The notes under the pieces are model-generated. The model saw nothing but the letters and a program-made list of their open reading frames with translations, did no database searches and was not told the origin of the DNA. From Pseudomonas sp. UBA5782 (GTDB lineage: Bacteria; Pseudomonadota; Gammaproteobacteria; Pseudomonadales; Pseudomonadaceae), in the NCBI GenBank assembly GCA_002418465.1, contig DIEE01000082.1, positions 1 to 19,538 of the forward strand: a DNA stretch of 19,538 nucleotides. Direction: 5' to 3'. Below, in pieces: positions 1 through 5,188 of the stretch; the stretch's first letter is position 1; the number at the start of each line of letters is the position of its first letter. The translations under genes and the position numbers were made by a program.

Positions 1-2
1 CG

Positions 3-263
3 CAATACCGCGCGCTGCTGGAGCGGCGTGACGCGTTGGCCGACGCCGAACGCTCGGCGCAACAGGCCGCCGAGCAGACCCACCGGTTCTTCCTGGCCGG
101 CCGCGAGTCGTTCCTCGCCGACCTGCAGGCGACGCGCACCTACACCGATGTGCGCGGCCAACTGGCGGCGGCGGAATCGCAGGCGGCAATGGGCCGCATC
201 GACCTGTTCCTCGCCCTCGGCGGCGGCTGGCAGGCCGCGCCGGCGGCACCCGCGGGACGCTGA
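3..263 (+). CDS. RND efflux outer membrane factor (OprM/NodT type), C-terminal end only
   Basis: This is the last 86 codons of a gene that enters from the left edge, so its start and most of its body are not visible. The reading frame is open from base 3. The visible part is one long amphipathic helix rich in Ala, Gln, Glu and Arg (YRALLERRDALADAERSAQQ and onward), followed by a conserved end with RIDLFLALGGGW and a short Ala/Pro tail. The phrase LFxALGGGW close to the C-terminus is typical of TolC-like outer membrane channels that work with RND pumps and periplasmic adaptors in drug or metal export. By inference the pump and adaptor genes lie to the left. The substrate cannot be told from this fragment. 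Family assignment is fairly sure; specificity is unknown. Confidence 0.8.
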   Translation, partial: QYRALLERRDALADAERSAQQAAEQTHRFFLAGRESFLADLQATRTYTDVRGQLAAAESQAAMGRIDLFLALGGGWQAAPAAPAGR

Positions 264-289
264 CAGGGTCTCGTCGTGTGCAACCGCAC

Positions 290-441
290 CCCTCACCCCA
301 GCCCTGTCCCGCAGGGCGAGTGGGGAATCCGCGTGGCCCGGAAAGTCCTGCGCCCTTTCATTCAGGCCTGCCGGTCGGTCTGAAAATCTGCGGGCAATGC
401 CGTTGATCCCCTGTTCCTCGGGGAGAGGGCAGGGGTGAGGG
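290..441. repeat. About 150-bp element with imperfect terminal inverted repeats
   Basis: The left arm at 290-320 starts CCCTCACCCCAGCCCTGTCC. The right arm at 411-441, read on the minus strand, starts CCCTCACCCCTGCCCTCTCC. The first 21 bases of the arms differ at only two positions, and similarity fades after that. The interior has no credible coding sequence. CCCTCACCCC-AGCCCTCTCCC-type palindromes are widespread in intergenic DNA of Pseudomonas and relatives, so this is probably a copy of a non-autonomous interspersed repeat. It fills the space between the efflux gene and the acetate uptake operon and could serve as a weak transcription stop for the former. Confidence 0.6.
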
Positions 442-477
442 ACAAGTCCTGAAAACAGCCATCGAATCGGCTCTACG

Positions 478-505
478 ACTATGGTCGCGATTACTACTAA
501 GGTCG
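478..505 (+). promoter_or_regulatory. Tandem direct repeat, candidate activator site upstream of DUF485-actP
   Basis: ACTATGGTCG at 478-487 is repeated as ACTAAGGTCG at 496-505: nine of ten bases match, with an 18-bp period. The first copy also forms a small inverted repeat, CGAC-TATG-GTCG, at 476-487. The repeats end about 70 bp before the DUF485 start codon, where an upstream activator would be expected. Acetate uptake genes of pseudomonads are known to depend on a two-component system with a LuxR-type regulator (CrbR/ErdR family). Assigning these repeats to it is inference. I could not identify a convincing -35/-10 pair between the repeats and the gene. Confidence 0.4.
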
Positions 506-573
506 GCTGTATCCGCCTATCTGGCGGCTTACAGTAACTTCACCGCAAATCGTCGGTGGAGGATAAAAATAAA

Positions 574-885
574 ATGCACGACCTTGCTTACAAGCGGATC
601 GAACAGAGCCCGCAATTCAAAGAACTGGTGGCAAAACGGGAGAAATTCGCCTGGATTCTCTCCGCCATCATGCTCGGCCTCTATGTGGTCTTCATTCTGC
701 TGATCGCTTTCGCGCCGCAACTGCTCGGCGCCAAGATCAGCCCCGACTCCAGCGTTACCTGGGGCATCCCGATGGGTGTCGGCCTCATCGTCTCCGCCTT
801 CGTGCTGACTGGCATCTACGTGCAGCGCGCCAACGGCGAATTCGATCGTCTCAACCAAGCCATCCTGGATGAGGTGAAAGAATGA
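574..885 (+). CDS. DUF485 inner membrane protein, partner of ActP (YjcH-like)
   Basis: This small membrane protein of 103 residues belongs to the DUF485 family, almost always encoded directly before the acetate permease ActP (the E. coli pair is yjcH-actP). Two hydrophobic segments are visible, about residues 27-48 and 63-84, joined by a short loop. The conserved RANGEFDRLN motif follows at about 85-94. The ATG at 574 is preferred over an in-frame GTG at 556, because GGAGG at 558-562 lies upstream of the ATG and overlaps the alternative start. The stop codon overlaps the actP start as ATGA, so the two genes are probably translationally coupled. Its molecular role is not established; a helper or stabilising function for the permease is inferred from the fixed pairing. 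Confidence 0.93.
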   Translation: MHDLAYKRIEQSPQFKELVAKREKFAWILSAIMLGLYVVFILLIAFAPQLLGAKISPDSSVTWGIPMGVGLIVSAFVLTGIYVQRANGEFDRLNQAILDEVKE

Positions 886-2537
886 TCGCCCGCCTGCTTT
901 CCGCATTCGCCCTCGCCGGATTCGCTCCGCTGCTCTGGGCCGACGCCCTCACCGGCGATGTACAGCGCCAGCCGCTCAACGTTTCGGCGATCGCCATGTT
1001 CGTCGCCTTCGTCGCGCTGACCCTCGGCATCACTTACTGGGCCTCCAAGCGCAACACCTCCACCTCCGCCTTCTACACCGCCGGCGGCTCCATCACCGGC
1101 TTCCAGAACGGCCTGGCGATCGCCGGCGACTACATGTCGGCGGCGTCCTTCCTGGGGATTTCCGCACTGGTGTTCACCTCCGGCTATGACGGTCTGATCT
1201 ACTCGATCGGCTTCCTCGTCGGCTGGCCGATCATTCTCTTCCTGATCGCCGAACGCCTGCGCAACCTGGGCAAGTACACCTTCGCCGACGTCGCTTCCTA
1301 TCGCCTCGGCCAGACGCAGATCCGCACCCTGTCGGCCTGCGGTTCGCTGGTGGTGGTGGCGTTCTACCTGATCGCCCAGATGGTTGGTGCCGGCAAGCTG
1401 ATCGAGCTGCTGTTCGGCCTCGACTACCACGTCGCCGTGGTGCTGGTGGGTATCCTGATGGTGCTCTACGTGCTCTTCGGCGGCATGCTGGCGACCACCT
1501 GGGTGCAGATCATCAAGGCCGTGCTGCTGCTCTCCGGCGCCTCGTTCATGGCGATCATGGTGCTCAAGCACGTCAACTTCGACATCAGCACGCTGTTCAG
1601 CGAAGCGATCAAGGTGCACCCGAAAGGCGAGGCCATCATGAGCCCCGGCGGCCTGGTGAAAGACCCGATCTCGGCCTTCTCCCTGGGCCTGGCGCTGATG
1701 TTCGGTACCGCCGGCCTGCCGCACATCCTGATGCGCTTCTTCACCGTCAGCGACGCCAAGGAAGCCCGCAAGTCGGTGTTCTACGCCACCGGTTTCATCG
1801 GCTACTTCTACATCCTGACCTTCATCATCGGCTTCGGCGCGATCCTGCTGGTCAGCACCAATCCGGACTTCAAGGACGCCACCGGCGCGCTGCTCGGCGG
1901 TAACAACATGGCGGCGATCCACCTGGCCGACGCCGTGGGTGGCAGTGTGTTCCTCGGCTTCATCTCGGCGGTGGCCTTCGCCACCATCCTCGCGGTGGTG
2001 TCCGGTCTGACCCTCGCCGGTGCCTCGGCGGTATCCCACGACCTGTACGCCAGCGTGTTCCGCAAGGGCCGCGTCAACGACAAGGACGAGATGCGCGTAT
2101 CGAAGATCACCACGGTCGCCCTCGGCCTGCTGGCGATCGGCCTGGGCATCCTGTTCGAGAAGCAGAACATCGCCTTCATGGTCGGCCTGGCGTTCTCCAT
2201 CGCCGCGAGCTGCAACTTCCCGGTGCTGCTGCTCTCGATGTACTGGAAGAACCTGACCACCCGTGGCGCGATGATCGGCGGCTGGCTCGGCTTGATCACC
2301 GCGGTGGTGTTGATGATCCTCGGCCCGACGATCTGGGTGCAGATCCTCGGCCACGAGAAAGCCATCTACCCGTACGAGTACCCGGCGCTGTTCTCCATGC
2401 TGATCGCCTTCATCGGTATCTGGTTCTTCTCGATCACCGACAAGTCGAACGCTGCCGTCGGCGAACGCGCACTGTTCTTCCCGCAGTTCGTTCGCTCGCA
2501 GACCGGCCTCGGTTCGAGCGGTGCCGCTGCGCACTGA
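882..2537 (+). CDS. actP: Cation/acetate symporter ActP
   Basis: This is a full-length (551 aa) sodium:solute symporter family protein that imports acetate and related short monocarboxylates across the inner membrane. Residues 1-20 look like a cleavable signal sequence ending LLWA before DALTG, as in other ActP proteins. About thirteen hydrophobic segments follow. Family motifs include TSAFYTAGGSITGFQNGLAI (61-80), GDYMSAASFLG (82-92) and, further on, FGTAGLPHILMRFFTV, a signature of the SSS family. Its ATG overlaps the DUF485 stop by four bases, forming a two-gene operon, and a strong terminator follows the stop codon. The nearby tandem repeats at 478-505 may mark acetate-responsive control. 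Other SSS permeases are possible in principle, but the DUF485 partner and the motifs make ActP very likely. Confidence 0.95.
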   Translation: MIARLLSAFALAGFAPLLWADALTGDVQRQPLNVSAIAMFVAFVALTLGITYWASKRNTSTSAFYTAGGSITGFQNGLAIAGDYMSAASFLGISALVFTSGYDGLIYSIGFLVGWPIILFLIAERLRNLGKYTFADVASYRLGQTQIRTLSACGSLVVVAFYLIAQMVGAGKLIELLFGLDYHVAVVLVGILMVLYVLFGGMLATTWVQIIKAVLLLSGASFMAIMVLKHVNFDISTLFSEAIKVHPKGEAIMSPGGLVKDPISAFSLGLALMFGTAGLPHILMRFFTVSDAKEARKSVFYATGFIGYFYILTFIIGFGAILLVSTNPDFKDATGALLGGNNMAAIHLADAVGGSVFLGFISAVAFATILAVVSGLTLAGASAVSHDLYASVFRKGRVNDKDEMRVSKITTVALGLLAIGLGILFEKQNIAFMVGLAFSIAASCNFPVLLLSMYWKNLTTRGAMIGGWLGLITAVVLMILGPTIWVQILGHEKAIYPYEYPALFSMLIAFIGIWFFSITDKSNAAVGERALFFPQFVRSQTGLGSSGAAAH

Positions 2538-2559
2538 CCGCCTGCTCTTCGGGCAAATT

Positions 2560-2588
2560 GGGGCAGCTTCGGCTGCCCCTTTTCTTTT
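2560..2588 (+). terminator. Rho-independent terminator of the DUF485-actP operon
   Basis: An 8-bp perfect stem, GGGGCAGC (2560-2567) with GCTGCCCC (2572-2579), closes a TTCG tetraloop and is followed by TTTTCTTTT at 2580-2588. It starts 22 bases after the actP stop codon. The UUCG loop and the long U run make it a strong plus-strand terminator. Confidence 0.95.
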
Positions 2589-2618
2589 CCAGCGCCTGCG
2601 GCAGCGTTCGTGCGCGCT

Positions 2619-2643
2619 TTCGTAGGGGCGAACTCGTTCGCCT
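2619..2643 (+). repeat. Solo REP-like palindrome
   Basis: CGTAGGGGCGAACTCGTTCG at 2621-2640, continuing into CC, contains the partial palindrome GGCGAAC-TC-GTTCGCC. The same core appears twice, in inverted orientation, at 13314-13376 in this window. GTAGGGGCGAA-type REP sequences are frequent between genes in Pseudomonas. Only one arm is present here. It lies between two terminators, where neither neighbouring gene needs sequence. Confidence 0.7.
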
Positions 2644-2676
2644 TCGCGGATTGACAACCGATTAATGACAGGCACG

Positions 2677-2702
2677 AAAAAGCCCGCACCAGGCGGGCTT
2701 TT
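2677..2702. terminator. Bidirectional Rho-independent terminator downstream of the DUF3309 gene
   Basis: AAAAAGCCCGC (2677-2687) pairs with GCGGGCTTTT (2693-2702) around the loop ACCAG. The A run on one side and T run on the other let it work on both strands. On the minus strand it begins 16 bases after the DUF3309 stop codon, so that gene is its main client. On the plus strand it gives a second stop behind actP. Confidence 0.9.
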
Positions 2703-2718
2703 CGCATTACGGCGCTGG

Positions 2719-2877
2719 CTAGACTTTGCCCAGCAGTACCAGGATCAGCAGGATGATCAGCACGGTGCCGACGATGCCCGATGGCCCGTAACCCCAGCTG
2801 CGCGAGTGTGGGAAGACTGGCAGACCGCCGATCAACAGCAGAATCAGGATGATGATCAGAATAGTGCCGATGCCCAT
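2719..2877 (-). CDS. DUF3309 family small hydrophobic protein
   Basis: This 52-residue protein is almost entirely hydrophobic. It has two membrane-spanning stretches (about residues 4-20 and 35-50) around the conserved centre LPVFPHSRSWGYGPSG (19-34), the hallmark of the DUF3309 family; the end is LLGKV. The ATG at 2877 is chosen because AAGGAG lies seven bases upstream on the minus strand. A longer in-frame reading up to 2943 would add 22 polar residues not seen in the family. The gene stands alone with its own terminator and is divergent from the DUF2784 gene. No biochemical function is known to me. Related tiny membrane peptides are often linked to envelope stress, but that is only a guess here. 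Confidence 0.88.
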   Translation of the reverse strand: MGIGTILIIILILLLIGGLPVFPHSRSWGYGPSGIVGTVLIILLILVLLGKV

Positions 2878-3041
2878 GATGGAACTCCTTATGTGAGAAC
2901 GGTGCGCGTGGCGCGCTTCCAGCAGGGTTGAGCTTTTGGCCACGCTTATCTGATCCGACTCCCGCCGCCTGGGAATAATTCAACCAGGTCCGGCGTCGGT
3001 CCCGCCGTTCGCCCCTTGCCGTTGCCCATGTGGAGGGCTGC

Positions 3042-3413
3042 ATGAGTTACCGTTTCGCCGCCGATGCACTGCTGGTGCTGCACCTGGCGTTCATTCTCTT
3101 CGTGCTGTTCGGCGGCTTGCTCGCGCTGCGCTGGCGCTGGGTGCCCTGGCTGCATCTGCCGGCGGTGGCCTGGGGCGCGGCGGTGGAGCTGCTGCACCTG
3201 TACTGCCCGTTGACGCCTTGGGAAAAGGCCCTGCGCATAGCTGCGGGGGAAGCCGGCTACCCGGGCGATTTCGTCGAGCATTACCTGCTGCGGCTGATCT
3301 ATCCGGATGGGCTGACGGCGCAGGTTCAGCTGTACCTGGGCGGCGTCGTGCTGCTGCTCAACCTACTGGTCTACGGGCTGCTGCTGCGCCGCGGGCGCCG
3401 CCGCCGCGGGTGA
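3042..3413 (+). CDS. DUF2784 family membrane protein
   Basis: This predicted integral membrane protein of 123 residues has hydrophobic helices at about 8-28, 34-54 and 95-115. DUF2784 features are visible: an early HLAFILFVLFGG segment (14-24), CPLTPWEKALR (55-65), FVEHYLLRLIYP (77-88), and a basic C-terminal tail RRGRRRRG that should sit in the cytoplasm. The ATG at 3042 follows GGAGGG at 3032-3037. An in-frame ATG four codons earlier lies in front of that site and is less likely. The gene is the first of three co-directional plus-strand genes, but it is followed by a gap of about 110 bp, so co-transcription with the dehydrogenase is uncertain. The function of the family is not known. Confidence 0.88.
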   Translation: MSYRFAADALLVLHLAFILFVLFGGLLALRWRWVPWLHLPAVAWGAAVELLHLYCPLTPWEKALRIAAGEAGYPGDFVEHYLLRLIYPDGLTAQVQLYLGGVVLLLNLLVYGLLLRRGRRRRG

Positions 3414-3524
3414 ATCGCCGGCGCGTCTGGGCGCCCATTCAGCAGCCTGATGGTTGGCCGGAGGACGGTTTGCCTTCGCTACACTGCGGCCATTCACGAC
3501 GAACAACAAGAAGGCAGAAACCCC

Positions 3525-4334
3525 ATGCAGACACGCATCATGATCACCGGCGCCGGTTCCGGTCTGGGCCGCGAAATGGCCTTGCGCTGGGCGCGCGAGG
3601 GTTGCCAGCTGGCGCTTTCCGACGTCAATGAGGCGGGCCTGACGGAAACCCTGAAAATGGTCCGCGAGGTCGGCGGCGACGGTTTCACCCAGCGCTGCGA
3701 CGTGCGCGACTACAGCCAGCTCACCGCCTTCGCCCAGGCCTGCGAAGAGCGCCTGGGTGGCATCGACATGATCGTCAACAACGCCGGCGTGGCGTCCGGC
3801 GGATTCTTCAGCGAGCTCTCGCTGGAGGACTGGGAATGGCAGATTTCGATCAACCTGATGGGCGTGGTCAAGGGCTGCAAGGCGTTTCTGCCGCTGCTCG
3901 AACGCAGTCAGGGCAGGATCGTCAACATCGCCTCGATGGCGGCGCTGATGCAGGGCCCGGCGATGAGCAACTACAACGTCGCCAAGGCTGGCGTGGTGGC
4001 TCTGTCCGAGAGCCTGCTGATCGAGCTCAAGCAGCAGGGCATCGACGTGCACGTGGTCTGCCCGTCGTTCTTCCAGACCAACCTGCTGGACTCCTTCCGC
4101 GGCCCGACGCCGGCGATGAAGGCGCAGGTCGGCAAGCTGCTGGAAGGCTCGCCGATCAGCGCCGCCGAGATCGCCGACTACATCTACCAGGAGATCGCCA
4201 AGGGCGAGTTCATGATCCTGCCGCACGAAATGGGGCGCATGGCCTGGACCCTCAAGCAGAAGAACCCGCAGGCGCTGTACGCGGAAATGGCCGGCATGGC
4301 CGAGAAGATGCGCGCCAAGGCGCAACGCGGCTGA
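3525..4334 (+). CDS. SDR family NAD(P)-dependent oxidoreductase
   Basis: This is a classical short-chain dehydrogenase/reductase of 269 residues with a Rossmann fold. Visible motifs are the cofactor glycine motif TGAGSGLG (8-15), CDV (58-60), NNAG (85-88) and the catalytic set Ser137, Tyr150 and Lys154 within YNVAK. An aspartate at the end of the second strand (LSD, residue 33) favours NAD(H) over NADP(H) by the usual rule. The C-terminal third, after the QTNLLDSF segment, is the variable substrate region and is rich in Met, Lys and Ala. The start at 3525 has AAGG about ten bases upstream; a longer reading to 3450 lacks this. The substrate cannot be deduced, and neighbouring genes give no pathway clue. 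Confidence 0.92.
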   Translation: MQTRIMITGAGSGLGREMALRWAREGCQLALSDVNEAGLTETLKMVREVGGDGFTQRCDVRDYSQLTAFAQACEERLGGIDMIVNNAGVASGGFFSELSLEDWEWQISINLMGVVKGCKAFLPLLERSQGRIVNIASMAALMQGPAMSNYNVAKAGVVALSESLLIELKQQGIDVHVVCPSFFQTNLLDSFRGPTPAMKAQVGKLLEGSPISAAEIADYIYQEIAKGEFMILPHEMGRMAWTLKQKNPQALYAEMAGMAEKMRAKAQRG

Positions 4335-4472
4335 GAACAGCGCGCAGGCTCCGTCGGATGGTCGGCGAGCTGCTCGCAGCCGGTCACAGCCTCACCCATC
4401 GGCTCCCGCCGAATGCTTCTCCGTCTGGCGTGGCTGTGTTAGAAGGCAGCCTGGTTTTTTCGGAGTAACGGC

Positions 4473-4898
4473 GTGGAGTCCGAATCCATCGTCTATGGCT
4501 GCATCCGCGACTGGCCAACGGTCAGTACGCCGGAGTGCGCCGAACGCCGGGCGAGCAACCGTACGGTGCTCGCCTCGCTGCCGGCCGAGGGCTGGAGTTT
4601 TCTCGGCCGCGATCTGTTCAGTTGCTGCGAGCGACCCGGCGAAGGCCTGTATCGAACCCAGGTGATCCACTTCGCCGCCAGCTACCCGGCGGTGGAGTAC
4701 GAGTGGTCGATCTGGATCGAGCAGTTCGAGGCGCTGCTGCGGCGCCTGTACTGGGCCAGCGCGGTGGTCCATCTGGAGACCGAGCTGAACGGCATGCACA
4801 CCTTCCGCTGGGAGTCCGAGAGCGGGCTGCACAGCCCGCACGACAGCGACCTGCGCATGCGCTGCGCCTGGGAGCGCGAAGGCGGCGCGCTAGGCTAG
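4473..4898 (+). CDS. Conserved hypothetical protein
   Basis: I recognise this only as a type of small soluble protein conserved in pseudomonads. It has 141 residues, no signal peptide and no membrane segment, and is acidic and rich in Trp, Glu and Arg. Features that look constrained are YGCIRDWP near the start, LFSCCERP, the core YPAVEYEWSIWIEQFEALLRRLYW, and VHLETELNGMHTFRWESE. The GTG start at 4473 is supported by GGAG at 4462-4465, seven bases upstream. It lies 138 bp after the dehydrogenase gene with no clear terminator between, so it may be read through or separately expressed. Its 3' end faces the UPF0270 gene with only 25 bp between the two stops. No function can be given. Confidence 0.85.
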   Translation: MESESIVYGCIRDWPTVSTPECAERRASNRTVLASLPAEGWSFLGRDLFSCCERPGEGLYRTQVIHFAASYPAVEYEWSIWIEQFEALLRRLYWASAVVHLETELNGMHTFRWESESGLHSPHDSDLRMRCAWEREGGALG

Positions 4899-4923
4899 GG
4901 TGCCCGGCGCAACGGCAATCGGC

Positions 4924-5151
4924 TCAATCGAGCCATTCGCGGGGCACCTGTTCCTTGAGCAGCAGCTGGCACTGCTGGCTTTCCGGCTCGAAGACGATCA
5001 CCGCACGGCCCTTTTCCAGCGCCTTGCGCGCACGTTCGATGCGCGTTTCCAGCGGCGTCTCGTCGCCATTGTCGGTGCCTTCGCGGGTGACGAAGTCTTC
5101 CAGCAGGCGGGTGAGGGTGTCGCTTTGCAGTTGCTCGTAGGGAATCAGCAT
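4924..5151 (-). CDS. UPF0270 family protein (YheU-like)
   Basis: This is a 75-residue soluble protein. The MLIPYEQLQSDTL start, the LLEDFVTREGTDNG block and the C-terminal AVIVFEPESQQCQLL strand match the UPF0270/YheU family. The start at 5151 follows AGGAGG five bases upstream on the minus strand, whereas a reading extended to 5211 would overlap the kinase's last codons. It is the last gene of a minus-strand run, 37 bp after the hybrid kinase, so co-transcription is likely. From memory, Pseudomonas aeruginosa also has a UPF0270 gene beside a hybrid sensor gene. The family is conserved but of unknown function. Confidence 0.93.
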   Translation of the reverse strand: MLIPYEQLQSDTLTRLLEDFVTREGTDNGDETPLETRIERARKALEKGRAVIVFEPESQQCQLLLKEQVPREWLD

Positions 5152-5188
5152 CGGGGCCTCCTGGGGCGACGGCATGCTACCGCGTCGC

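Noticed and set aside
28..438. Plus-strand open frame of 136 codons starting inside the efflux gene end
   Set aside because: It overlaps the efflux gene in another frame and then reads through the inverted-repeat element; the translation is Arg/Pro/Ser-rich and shows no constraint.
816..2675. Open frame of 619 codons on the minus strand across actP
   Set aside because: It is fully antisense to an unmistakable permease, is rich in His, Gln, Arg, Glu and Gly without hydrophobic patterning, and is the usual by-product of high GC at third codon positions.
4335..4472. Possible terminator or small gene between the dehydrogenase and the hypothetical gene
   Set aside because: A TTTTTT run at about 4455-4460 is not preceded by a stable GC hairpin, and no open frame has a binding site.
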